Shown here piece by piece: positions 38,044-46,450 of a stretch of 64,000 bases of DNA. Origin of the DNA: Streptomyces albogriseolus (GTDB taxonomy: Bacteria; Actinomycetota; Actinomycetes; Streptomycetales; Streptomycetaceae); the NCBI GenBank assembly GCA_014650475.1, contig BMVA01000020.1, positions 62,001-126,000 of the forward strand, given 5' to 3'. The notes under the pieces are model-generated. The model was not told the DNA's origin and made no database searches. It saw only the letters and a list, made by a program, of their open reading frames with translations. The position numbers were made by a program, and so were the translations under genes. Position 1 is the stretch's first letter. The number at the start of each line of letters is the position of its first letter.

Positions 38044-39030
38044 ATGCCCCAGACACCGACCACGCCCTTTCCTCCCCGCTCCCGCAGGCTGCTGCGTGCC
38101 GTCGCCGTGGCGGCCTGCCTGCCGTACCTCGGCCTCAAGACCGCCTGGGTGGCGGGAAGTCACCTCGGCATCCCGGCCGGCAGCCCGCTGCTGGACGACC
38201 GTGTCGCGCTGGCCGCCGCCAACGCGCTGACGATCCTGATGGACGGCGCGGTGATCGTGCTCGTGCTGCTGCTGACCCGGCCGTGGGGCCGCGCGGTGCC
38301 CGCCTGGCTGCTCGCGGCGCCGATGTGGGTGGCGACGGGCCTGCTGGCGCCGATCATGGCCGGCTATCCCCTCCAGCTCCTGGTCGGCGCCCTCGGCGAC
38401 GGCGCCGGGAGCGGCGGGGGTGACGGCCGGCCCTTCCTGGAGGACTGGGTGTTCGCCGTCGTGTACGGCGGTTTCATCGTGCAGGGCCTCGCCCTGGGCG
38501 CCCTGTTCGTGCTGTACGCCCGGGACCGCTGGGGGCACCTGTGGCGCGGCCGCACGGCGGACCTGCGCGCCGGTGCGACGCGGCGGCCCGGGCAGCGGGC
38601 CCTGGCGGCCGCGGCCTTGGTCCTGGTCCTGTTCCCGCTGACGCTGCGGGCGGTGTGGGCCTGCGGCGGCACCGTCGGGCTCACCGCGGACGCCGTCGCG
38701 GACCGGGGCGCCGACGCCCAGGTGCTGGAGGGCGTGTACGTCGTCTTCCTGCTGGCCGCGGTCGCCGGGGCGTGGGCGCTCGTCCCCCGGCGGGCTCCCG
38801 GGCCGCCGGTGCGGGTGCCGCTGGCCGCCGCGCTCGTCGGGTCCGCCGCCGTGGCCTGCTGGGGCGGCTGGATGACGGCCGCCGCCCTGCTCGCGCCGGG
38901 AGATCCCGCCGACCGCCCGACGGACCTGATGCTGTTGACCTACGCTGGCCAGATGACCGTCGGGCTGCTCGTCGCCGCCGTCTGCGTCCGCTTCCTCGCG
39001 GGGCGGTCGGCGCGGCTCCCGGCGGCATGA
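38044..39030 (+). CDS. Multi-pass membrane protein of unknown function, linked to a two-component system
   Basis: 328 residues with about seven or eight hydrophobic helices (for example AVAVAACLPYLGLKTAW, ALTILMDGAVIVLVLLL, GGFIVQGLALGALFVLY, LEGVYVVFLLAAVAGAW). The C-terminal helix ends in a short cytoplasmic basic tail. No enzymatic motif is visible. The stop overlaps the ATG of the histidine kinase gene (ATGA), so it is translationally coupled to the kinase and could be a sensing or inhibitory partner; that is inference from position. Confidence 0.7.
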   Translation: MPQTPTTPFPPRSRRLLRAVAVAACLPYLGLKTAWVAGSHLGIPAGSPLLDDRVALAAANALTILMDGAVIVLVLLLTRPWGRAVPAWLLAAPMWVATGLLAPIMAGYPLQLLVGALGDGAGSGGGDGRPFLEDWVFAVVYGGFIVQGLALGALFVLYARDRWGHLWRGRTADLRAGATRRPGQRALAAAALVLVLFPLTLRAVWACGGTVGLTADAVADRGADAQVLEGVYVVFLLAAVAGAWALVPRRAPGPPVRVPLAAALVGSAAVACWGGWMTAAALLAPGDPADRPTDLMLLTYAGQMTVGLLVAAVCVRFLAGRSARLPAA

Positions 39031-40292
39031 CGGCCCTGCTGCGGCCGCTGTTCGGGCGGCAGGCACGGCTGCGCTGGGTCCATCTGGTGCTGGGCGGCGC
39101 ACTCGCCATGCCGTACGTCCTGGTCGGCACGGTGGTCGTGGGCCCGGTGGCCGGTTCGACGGACGGTCAGGTCTTCACCTCGCTCACGATGCAGCTCGCC
39201 TCGTTCGCCGTGGGGCTGCCCCTCGCCGTCGCCACCTCCCTGTTCCCGCTGACCCGGCCGCTGGAGGGGGCGGCGGTGCGCTGGCTGTGCGGGGTGCCCG
39301 CGGACCGGCTCGCCGAGGGGCCCGCCCGCGGCCGGGCGGCCAAGGGCCGTACGGCGCTGTGGTTCGCACTGCATCTGACGTCCGGCGCGGTCGTCGCCGG
39401 CATGTCGCTGGCGCTGCCGCCGTTCGCCGCCGTGCTGATCGCCCTGCCGTTCGTCCCGGCCTGGCGGGACCCCCGGCTGGGGCTGCCGGAGATCCTCGGC
39501 CACGGGTGGGGTCAGGCGCTCGCCCCCGCCGCGGGCGTGGTGTCGCTGCTGGCGCTGGCGGGCTGCGCGGCGGGGGCGGGCGCGCTGCTCGCCCGCTGGG
39601 CGCCGGCGCTGCTGGGCCCGTCCCCCGAGGAGCGGCTCGCCGCCGCCGAGGCCCGGGCCGCCGATCTCGCCCTGCGCAACCGCCTGGCGCGTGAACTGCA
39701 CGACTCGGTGGGGCACGCGCTGAGCGCGGTGACCCTGCAGGCGAGCGCCGCCCGCCGGGTGCTCGGCAGCGACCAGGAGTTCGTGCGCGAGGCGCTCGCG
39801 GCGATCGAGGAGACCACCCGGCGCACGGTCGGCGAACTCGACACGGTGCTCGGCGTGCTGCGCGACGGCGACACCCCCGACGCGGCCCCGGCGCCCACGC
39901 TCGCCGCCGACCTGGACGGCCTGCTGCGCCGCACCCGGGCCGCCGGGCAGCCGGTGACGGCCACGGTGGACGCGCCGCTGAAGGCCCTCCCTCCGGTGCT
40001 GTCCCGCGAGGCGTACCGCATCGTCCAGGAGGGGCTGACCAACGCGCTGCGGCACGCCGGCGCCGGGGTCACGGTGGCCGTGCGCGTCGTCCTGCGCGAC
40101 GGGCACCTGGAGATCGGCGTCGACAACCCCCTCGCGGCCTCCGCCGCCACCCGCGGCGGCGGCGGGCACGGCCTGGACGGCATCCGGTCCCGCTCCCGTC
40201 TGCTGGGCGGCACGGCGCGGGCCGGCCCGGTGGACGGCCTCTGGCGTCTTCGCGTACGGCTGCCCGTCCCCCGCCCGTCCGCCTCCCCCTGA
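39027..40292 (+). CDS. NarL-type sensor histidine kinase
   Basis: 421 residues. N-terminal membrane region with five or so helices (about 15-195), including VHLVLGGALAMPYVLVGTVV. HisKA_3 dimerisation helix pair with the phosphorylated His225 in LARELHDSVGHALSAV, then a GHKL ATPase with YRIVQEGLTNALRHAGAG and GHGLDGIRSRSRLLGG. Coupled upstream to a membrane protein and followed 12 bases later by its response regulator, making a three-gene signalling module. Signal unknown. Confidence 0.92.
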   Translation: MTALLRPLFGRQARLRWVHLVLGGALAMPYVLVGTVVVGPVAGSTDGQVFTSLTMQLASFAVGLPLAVATSLFPLTRPLEGAAVRWLCGVPADRLAEGPARGRAAKGRTALWFALHLTSGAVVAGMSLALPPFAAVLIALPFVPAWRDPRLGLPEILGHGWGQALAPAAGVVSLLALAGCAAGAGALLARWAPALLGPSPEERLAAAEARAADLALRNRLARELHDSVGHALSAVTLQASAARRVLGSDQEFVREALAAIEETTRRTVGELDTVLGVLRDGDTPDAAPAPTLAADLDGLLRRTRAAGQPVTATVDAPLKALPPVLSREAYRIVQEGLTNALRHAGAGVTVAVRVVLRDGHLEIGVDNPLAASAATRGGGGHGLDGIRSRSRLLGGTARAGPVDGLWRLRVRLPVPRPSASP

Positions 40293-40304
40293 CGAGGAAT
40301 CCTC

Positions 40305-40967
40305 ATGACCGTTCCGGCCCCGATCCGTGTCGTCCTCGCCGACGACGAACGCATGGTCCGCTCCGCCCTGCGGGCCATCCTGTCCGCCGAGCCGGATCTC
40401 GAGGTGGCCGGCGAGGCCGCCACGGGGGCGGAGGCGGTGGCCGTGGTGCGGGAACTGCGGCCGGACGTGGTGCTGATGGACGTGCGGATGCCGGGGACCG
40501 ACGGCATCCGCGCCACCGAGACGATCCTCGCCGGTCCGGGCGAGCCGCCGCGGATCGTCGTCGTCACCACCTTCGAGAACGACGCCTACGTGTACGACGC
40601 GCTGCGGGCGGGCGCCGCGGGGTTCCTCCTGAAGCGGGCGGAGGCCGACGCGCTGGTCGGGGCGGTACGGCTGGTGGCGCGCAGCGACACGCTGCTGTTC
40701 CCGGAGGCGGTGCGGGCCCTCGCCGCCGAGCACGCGCGCGCCCGTCCCGCGCCGCCCGCGTGGGTGGGACGGCTGACGGGGCGCGAGCGCGAGGTGTTGC
40801 GGCACATGGCGGGCGGGCTGACCAACGCGGAGATCGCCGGGCGTCTGGGCGTGGGCGCCGCGACCGTGAAGACGCACGTGGCGTCGGTGCTGGCCAAGAC
40901 GGGCGCCCGGGACCGCACGCAGGCCGTGGTCGCCGCCTACGAGGCGGGCTTCCTGGGCGGCAGGTGA
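40305..40967 (+). CDS. NarL/FixJ-family response regulator
   Basis: 220 residues. Receiver with Asp13/Asp14 and phosphorylated Asp59 (VVLMDVRMPGTDG), Thr and Lys in VVTTFENDAYV and FLLKRAEAD; LuxR-type helix-turn-helix at about 155-215 (LTGREREVLRHMAGGLTNAEI and AATVKTHVASVLAKT). GAGGAATCCTC precedes the start. Output partner of the kinase immediately upstream. Confidence 0.93.
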   Translation: MTVPAPIRVVLADDERMVRSALRAILSAEPDLEVAGEAATGAEAVAVVRELRPDVVLMDVRMPGTDGIRATETILAGPGEPPRIVVVTTFENDAYVYDALRAGAAGFLLKRAEADALVGAVRLVARSDTLLFPEAVRALAAEHARARPAPPAWVGRLTGREREVLRHMAGGLTNAEIAGRLGVGAATVKTHVASVLAKTGARDRTQAVVAAYEAGFLGGR

Positions 40968-41063
40968 GCGGGTTCACGCCGATCGGGGGCCTGTATGAAC
41001 ACACGATGAGAATCCGGGCGGACGGGAACGTCCCGCCCCCTTCGGCTCGTCTGTCCTCACGCG

Positions 41064-42521
41064 ATGAACAGGACGATCAGGCGTGCCTCCGTCTTCACGC
41101 TGCTCCTGGTGTTCGCCCTGCTGGTGCGGGCGACCTGGGTGCAGTTCTACGAGGGCCGGGCACTGGCGGACGACAGCGACAACCGGCGCAACGCGATCGA
41201 GACGTACGCGGAGCCGCTGGGGAACATCGTCGTGGCCGGTGAGTCCATCACCGGCTCGGCGCGGACGAAGGGGAGCGACCTCGCCTACAAGCGCACCTAC
41301 ACGGACGGTCCGCTGTACGCGGCGGTGACCGGTTACGCCTCACAGGCCTACGCGCCGACCCAGCTCGAGGGCATCTACGCCGACGTGCTCAACGGCACGG
41401 ACCCCCGTCTGAAGACGGTGACGGACACGGTCACGGGCGGGAGGGCCGCCCCGGGGAACGTGGTGACGACCATCGACCCGGCCGTGCAGAAGGCGGCGTA
41501 CCGGGCGCTCGGCGACAAGAAGGGCGCCGCGGTCGCCATCGACCCGGAGACCGGCCGGATCCTCGCCGCCGTGTCGACCCCGTCGTACGACCCGACGGCG
41601 CTGACCGGCGCCAACACCGCCGGCGAGGCGTGGACGCGGCTGAACGGGGACCCGGACAAGCCGCTGACCAACCGGGCGCTGCGCCAGCCGCTGCCGCCCG
41701 GCTCGACGTTCAAGCTGGTGGTGGCGGCCGCCGCGCTGGAGGACGGGCTGTACTCCTCGGTGGACGAGCGGACCGACAGCCCCGACCCCTACCCGCTGCC
41801 GGGTTCGTCGAAGGACCTCACCAACGAGAACCCGTCCGCGCCGTGCGAGAACGCCTCGATCCGGGTGGCGCTCCAGTACTCCTGCAACAACGTCTTCGGC
41901 AAGATGGCCGTCGACCTGGGGCAGGACAAGGTGCGCGACATGGCGGAGGAGTTCGGCTTCAACGACGACGAGCAGGACGTCCCGGTGCGCGCCTACGCCA
42001 GCGTGTACCCCTCGGACATGGACCCGGCGCAGACCGCGCTGAGCGGCATCGGCCAGTTCGACGTGACGGCGACGCCGCTGCAGATCGCGATGGTGTCGGC
42101 GGCGATCGCGAACGACGGCGAGCTGGTGTCGCCGCACATGGTGTCCCGGGTGACCGACAGCGGCGGCGACGTGCTGGAGGACCACGACGAGGACGCCTCG
42201 GCCCGGCGGATCGTCAGCTCCTCGACCGCCGAGCAGCTGCGGTCGGCGATGCGGACGGTGGTGGACGAGGGCACGGGCAGCAACGCGCAGCTGTCCGGCG
42301 CCACGGTGGGCGGCAAGACCGGCACGGCGCAGCACGGCGAGAACAACAGCAAGACGCCGTACGCCTGGTTCACCTCGTACGCCGAGTCCGGCTCGAACGG
42401 CAAGAAGGTCGCCGTGGCGGTGCTGGTGGAGCAGTCGGACGCGGCCCGCTCGGAGGTCAGCGGCAACGGGCTGGCCGCCCCGATCGCGCGGGAGACCATG
42501 AAGGCCGCGCTCCAGGACTGA
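41064..42521 (+). CDS. Penicillin-binding protein 2-type transpeptidase (PbpA-like)
   Basis: Class B penicillin-binding protein, peptidoglycan cross-linking outside the cytoplasmic membrane. 485 residues: short cytoplasmic MNRTIRRAS, one membrane helix (VFTLLLVFALLVRATWV), a small dimerisation domain with NRRNAIETYAEPLGNI, and the transpeptidase domain with all three motifs: STFK at 214-217 (nucleophile Ser214), SCN at 273-275, KTGT at 418-421. Resembles actinobacterial PbpA, normally beside rodA/ftsW; here it stands alone, so it may be a paralogue used under special conditions. A shared hairpin follows. Confidence 0.9.
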   Translation: MNRTIRRASVFTLLLVFALLVRATWVQFYEGRALADDSDNRRNAIETYAEPLGNIVVAGESITGSARTKGSDLAYKRTYTDGPLYAAVTGYASQAYAPTQLEGIYADVLNGTDPRLKTVTDTVTGGRAAPGNVVTTIDPAVQKAAYRALGDKKGAAVAIDPETGRILAAVSTPSYDPTALTGANTAGEAWTRLNGDPDKPLTNRALRQPLPPGSTFKLVVAAAALEDGLYSSVDERTDSPDPYPLPGSSKDLTNENPSAPCENASIRVALQYSCNNVFGKMAVDLGQDKVRDMAEEFGFNDDEQDVPVRAYASVYPSDMDPAQTALSGIGQFDVTATPLQIAMVSAAIANDGELVSPHMVSRVTDSGGDVLEDHDEDASARRIVSSSTAEQLRSAMRTVVDEGTGSNAQLSGATVGGKTGTAQHGENNSKTPYAWFTSYAESGSNGKKVAVAVLVEQSDAARSEVSGNGLAAPIARETMKAALQD

Positions 42522-42543
42522 CCTCGCGGGACACACACACGCA

Positions 42544-42577
42544 CGGGCCGCCCCCGGTGCTCGAAGGGGGCGGCCCG
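42544..42577. terminator. Hairpin between convergent PBP and NCS2 permease genes
   Basis: Perfect 12-bp stem CGGGCCGCCCCC (42544-42555) with GGGGGCGGCCCG (42566-42577), 10-base loop. Placed between the two stops (42521 and 42593), it can end both transcripts. Confidence 0.8.
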
Positions 42578-42592
42578 CGGTGCTGTGAGCGG

Positions 42593-44041
42593 TCAGACGC
42601 CGAGCAGCTGCTCGATCGGGTCGATCGCGAAGTAGACCAGGAACAGCGCCGAGGTGCCCCACAGCAGCCAGTGGACCTCCTTGGCGCGGCCCAGCACCGT
42701 CTTGATGAGGACGTAGGCGAGGAAGCCGGCGCCGATGCCGTTGGTGATGGAGTAGGTGAACGGCATCACGGCGATGGTGAGGAACGCCGGGATGGCGATC
42801 TCGTAGCGGTCCCACTCGATGTGCCTGACCTGGGTCATCATCAGGAAGCCGACGGCGACCAGGGCGGGGGCGGCGGCCTGGAGCGGGACGATGGTGAGCA
42901 GCGGGGTGAGGAACAGCGCGAGCCCGAACAGCGAGCCGGTGACCAGGTTGGCGAAGCCGGTGCGGGCGCCCTCGCCGACGCCGGCCGCCGACTCGATGTA
43001 GGAGGTCGCCGAGGAGGCGGAGGCGGCGCCGCCCGCCACGGCCGCGGCGCCGTCGATCAGCAGCACCTTGCCGAGCCCGGGCACCTTGCCGTCCTCGTCC
43101 AGCAGGCCGGCCTCGGCGCTGACGCCGACGACGGTGCCCATGGTGTCGAAGAAGTCGGACAGGACCAGGGTGAACACCAGCAGCACGACGGTGACCACGC
43201 CGACCTGGCCGAACGCGCCGAACAGGCTGAACTGGCCGAGGAGACCGAAGTCGGGGGTGTCCACGATCCGGTCGGGCCACTCGGGGGTGGTCAGGCCCCA
43301 GGTCTTGACGTCGGCGAGCGCGTTGATGACGAGCGCGACGACGGTCATGGCGACGATGCTGATGAGGATGGCGCCGCGCACCTTGCGGGCGAGCAGACCG
43401 ATGGTGAGGAGCACGCCGACGCAGAACACCAGCATCGGCCAGCCGGCGAGGGTGCCGGTGCTGCCGAGCTGGACCGGCACGGTGGTGTTCGCGGCGTCCG
43501 GGATGCGGGTGACGAAGCCGGCGTCGACGAAGCCGATCAGCGCGATGAACAGGCCGATGCCGACGCTGATGGCCTGCTTCAGCGGTTGCGGGATGGCGTG
43601 CATGACCGCCTCGCGCAGCCCGGTCACCACCAGGACGCAGATGAGCAGGCCCTCCAGCACGATCAGGCCCATCGCGTCGTCCCAGCTCATCAGCGGGGCG
43701 AGCTGGAAGGCGACGACCGCGTTGAGGCCCAGTCCGGCGGCCAGGGCGAGGGGCAGATTGCCGCCGACGCCCATGATGATCGTCATCACGGCGGCCACCA
43801 GGGCGGTGGCGGTGGTGAGCTGCACCGGGTCGAGCTGCTCACCGAACTTGTCCTTCGCGCTGCCCAGGATGAGCGGGTTGAGCACGAGGATGTAGGCCAT
43901 CGTGAAGAAGGTGGCGAAGCCGCCGCGTATCTCACGGCCGAACGTCGAGCCCCGTTCGGTGATCCGGAAGAACCGGTCGACACCCGTCACCGTGGACGGC
44001 CCGGCGTCCTGCCGGCCGGCCGTCTTCTGTGCCTCGGACAT
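42593..44041 (-). CDS. NCS2-family purine permease (AzgA-like)
   Basis: Proton-coupled uptake of adenine, guanine or hypoxanthine is the known role of this AzgA/GhxP branch. 482 residues and about 12-14 hydrophobic helices. Typical blocks: RGGFATFFTMAYILVLNPLIL near the N terminus (written as GGFATFFTMAYILVLNP), GLGLNAVVAFQLA, DFFDTMGTVVGVSAEAGLLD and SSATSYIESAAGVGEGARTG in the substrate helix region. GAGGAGCAGTTGC precedes the ATG. Alone in its operon; substrate within purines not resolved. Confidence 0.9.
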   Translation of the reverse strand: MSEAQKTAGRQDAGPSTVTGVDRFFRITERGSTFGREIRGGFATFFTMAYILVLNPLILGSAKDKFGEQLDPVQLTTATALVAAVMTIIMGVGGNLPLALAAGLGLNAVVAFQLAPLMSWDDAMGLIVLEGLLICVLVVTGLREAVMHAIPQPLKQAISVGIGLFIALIGFVDAGFVTRIPDAANTTVPVQLGSTGTLAGWPMLVFCVGVLLTIGLLARKVRGAILISIVAMTVVALVINALADVKTWGLTTPEWPDRIVDTPDFGLLGQFSLFGAFGQVGVVTVVLLVFTLVLSDFFDTMGTVVGVSAEAGLLDEDGKVPGLGKVLLIDGAAAVAGGAASASSATSYIESAAGVGEGARTGFANLVTGSLFGLALFLTPLLTIVPLQAAAPALVAVGFLMMTQVRHIEWDRYEIAIPAFLTIAVMPFTYSITNGIGAGFLAYVLIKTVLGRAKEVHWLLWGTSALFLVYFAIDPIEQLLGV

Positions 44042-44185
44042 GCAACTGCTCCTCGATGAGCGGGAGGTGATGATCTGCTGAACGCTGGCTGGATTGTGCC
44101 CGTGCTGTACGTCGTTCCGGTGTGCTTCGTGTGACGGATTGGCATACCGGCGGGCCGGACACCGTCCGGCCCCTCGGACGAGGGT

Positions 44186-45256
44186 TCAGGAGTGGAGCAC
44201 GGAGTCCAGCCAGGCGTACGTCTCGTCCTGCATCGGGGAGTCGAAGGTGTGCCCGCGTCCGGGCCACACCTCCAGCCGCAGCCGCTCCTCGGCGTCCCAG
44301 GCCCGCCAGACCGTGCGGAGCCGGTCGTAGGCGGCCCGTACGCCGTCGGCGGGGAAGTGGGGGTCGCGCTCGCCGTGGAGGAACAGCATCGGCTTGGGCG
44401 CGGCGACGCTCGCCACGTCGGGAAGGTCGAGGTGGCGGGCGAGTCCGGGGTGCAGCATGTGGAACGCCGACTGGCCGCGCAGCGTGTTGTTGCCCGGCAC
44501 CAGCAGCTGCTTCAGGCCGGTCATCCAGCAGACGCTCGCGGCGGCGGTGACGTGGTCGCTCAGCGCGGCGGTCTGCCAGGCGCGGAAGCCGCCCATGGAC
44601 CAGCCGACGGCGGCGACCCTGCGCGCGTCGACCCGGTCGAGGCCGGCGAGGAAGGCGGCGGCGCGCTGGTCCTCGCGGGCGTGCAGTCCGGCGAGGGAGG
44701 AGCCCAACTGGTACAGGGTGGACGCGAGCGCCTGCTGCTCTTCGTATACGAGCGGGCCGCGTTCGCCCCAGCCGAGGGCGTCGAGACACAGCACGACATG
44801 GCCGCGGCGGGCGAGTTCGTCGCCGGGGAAGCGGCCGTCGAAGTGACGCGCGGCCCACTCCTCGGCGGAGGCGAGCCGGGTGTCGTCGTACCAGGGGCGG
44901 ACGCACTTCTCCTTGCCGATGTCGAAGCGGGAGCCGTGGTCGTGCAGCAGCAGCACGGCCGGGAAGGGTCCGGTGCCGTGCGGGGTGAGCAGGACGCCGC
45001 GGGCCCGGGTACGGCGGGTGAGCGTGACGGTCACCGACTCCCGTGCGTATCCGTCCCCTTCGGGCCCGGGGACGTGCACGGGGTCGTAGGGCAGGGCGGG
45101 TTCGGCGGGGACGAGGAGCGCGTCCTCCACCGCGGCCCGGGCCGCCCGGCGCCAGCGCGCGAGGTCACGGACGGGTGAGGTTCCCCAGGCGAGCGGGAAC
45201 GTCAGGTCGTCCTTGAGCGCGTCGAGCAGGCCGGGCGGTCCGGGCAGGGAGGTCAT
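44186..45256 (-). CDS. Alpha/beta-hydrolase (dienelactone hydrolase / acetyl-xylan-esterase-like)
   Basis: 356 residues, no signal peptide. Serine hydrolase fold: oxyanion segment VLLLHDHGSRFDIG, nucleophile elbow GWSMGGFRAW (Ser in GxSxG), acid in FLHGERDPHFP, and catalytic His in WPGRGHTFDSPM. Resembles large dienelactone-hydrolase-like esterases often found with carbohydrate genes. Its start overlaps the pectinesterase stop (ATGA), so it is co-translated with a secreted pectin enzyme; deacylation of imported pectin fragments is a reasonable but unproven role. Confidence 0.8.
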   Translation of the reverse strand: MTSLPGPPGLLDALKDDLTFPLAWGTSPVRDLARWRRAARAAVEDALLVPAEPALPYDPVHVPGPEGDGYARESVTVTLTRRTRARGVLLTPHGTGPFPAVLLLHDHGSRFDIGKEKCVRPWYDDTRLASAEEWAARHFDGRFPGDELARRGHVVLCLDALGWGERGPLVYEEQQALASTLYQLGSSLAGLHAREDQRAAAFLAGLDRVDARRVAAVGWSMGGFRAWQTAALSDHVTAAASVCWMTGLKQLLVPGNNTLRGQSAFHMLHPGLARHLDLPDVASVAAPKPMLFLHGERDPHFPADGVRAAYDRLRTVWRAWDAEERLRLEVWPGRGHTFDSPMQDETYAWLDSVLHS

Positions 45257-46365
45257 GCCTGGGGCCGCCAGTCGCCGAGCCAGGCCTGGCGGGTGTGCGC
45301 GGCGGCCTGGGCGGGGGTGAGCTGGGGCCGGTTGGCGGGGACGGTGACGACCGCGCCGGGGCCGGTGTTGCGGTACTCGGCGAACCGCTGGTCCTGCCAG
45401 GGGTGGCCGCTCGCCATGTTCGTGTAGGGCGCGACGGCGTCGATGCCCGGGCCGAGGTGGGTGTCGCGGACGGTGAGCACGGGCCGTGCGGTCGGGTCGG
45501 AGCTGGGCACCCAGGGTCGGGCCAGTTTGTAGAAGCCGTCCGGCGCCTCGCTGCTGATGCGGCTGCGGGTGACCAGGAAACCCCGCGGGTTCGCGACGGC
45601 GGTGGAGGGCGCGAAGACGAAGCCGAAGGGGGCGGAGGTCAGGTCGGGGCGGATCAGTGTGCGGAAGTCGCAGTCCTCGAACACCGCTGTCGCGCGGCCG
45701 AAGACGAAGTCGACGTCGCCCTCGGCGTAGCAGCGCGCGAAGTACTGGCGGGCCACGGTGTCCAGGGACGCCGAGTCGGCGTACAGGGTGTCCTGGTGGC
45801 CGAGGAACCGGCAGTCGAAGAAGGCGCTGCGGTCGCCCATGACCTTGACGGCGACGGCCTGGGTGCCGCTGACGCCGGGGTGGTCGGCGCGCAGCCAGTC
45901 GTTGGCGAAGGTGATCCGGCGGGCGGTGAAGCCGTCGGGCCGCAGGGTGGTGGTGGCCGACCCGGAGGTGCCGTAGGTGCCGGAGCCGTCGGGTTTGGGG
46001 GTGCCGGCCGCGTTGTCGAAGACGACGACCACGTCACGGGGGTCCTCGGAGGCGCCGATCCAGGTCATGCCGGTGCGGTCGGCGGGTACGGAGACGGTCT
46101 CGCGGTAGATGCCGGGGGCGATGACGAGGGTGCGTCCGGTGCCGGTGGCGGCGTCGACCGCCGCCTGGAGGCCGGTGAAGTCGCCGGCGCCGCGCGGGTG
46201 CACGTACAGGGTGGTGGAGGTGAGCCGCGCGGACGGCGAGCCGTAGCGGCCGAAGGGGCGGCGCGGGCGGCCGTGGGCGTGGGCGGGGGCGGCGGACAGG
46301 GCGAGGGCGGAGCCGGCCGCGGCGCCGGCCAGCAGGACGTTCCTCCGGGACAGGTGCGAGGGCAT
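45253..46365 (-). CDS. Secreted pectinesterase (CE8)
   Basis: Removes methyl esters from homogalacturonan, preparing it for pectate lyase. 370 residues. Twin-arginine signal SRRNVLLAGAAAGSALAL, cleavage near AHAHG. Right-handed beta-helix with CE8 blocks: GDFTGLQAAVDAA, ITFANDW, the active-site GTQAVAVKVMGDRSAFFDCRFLGHQDTLY (first Asp region, here given as GDRSAFFDCRFLGHQDTLY) and GDVDFVFGRATAVFEDC with the second catalytic Asp, and LARPWVP with the conserved Arg-Pro-Trp. Coupled to the hydrolase gene downstream, 85 bases from the pectate lyase gene upstream. Confidence 0.92.
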   Translation of the reverse strand: MPSHLSRRNVLLAGAAAGSALALSAAPAHAHGRPRRPFGRYGSPSARLTSTTLYVHPRGAGDFTGLQAAVDAATGTGRTLVIAPGIYRETVSVPADRTGMTWIGASEDPRDVVVVFDNAAGTPKPDGSGTYGTSGSATTTLRPDGFTARRITFANDWLRADHPGVSGTQAVAVKVMGDRSAFFDCRFLGHQDTLYADSASLDTVARQYFARCYAEGDVDFVFGRATAVFEDCDFRTLIRPDLTSAPFGFVFAPSTAVANPRGFLVTRSRISSEAPDGFYKLARPWVPSSDPTARPVLTVRDTHLGPGIDAVAPYTNMASGHPWQDQRFAEYRNTGPGAVVTVPANRPQLTPAQAAAHTRQAWLGDWRPQA

Positions 46366-46450
46366 GCGGGTGCTCCTTGAGGGGGGACGGATGGGGGCCG
46401 GTGCGGTCCGCAGTGGGGGCGGTCCGCACCGGCGGCTCGGACGACGCGGG

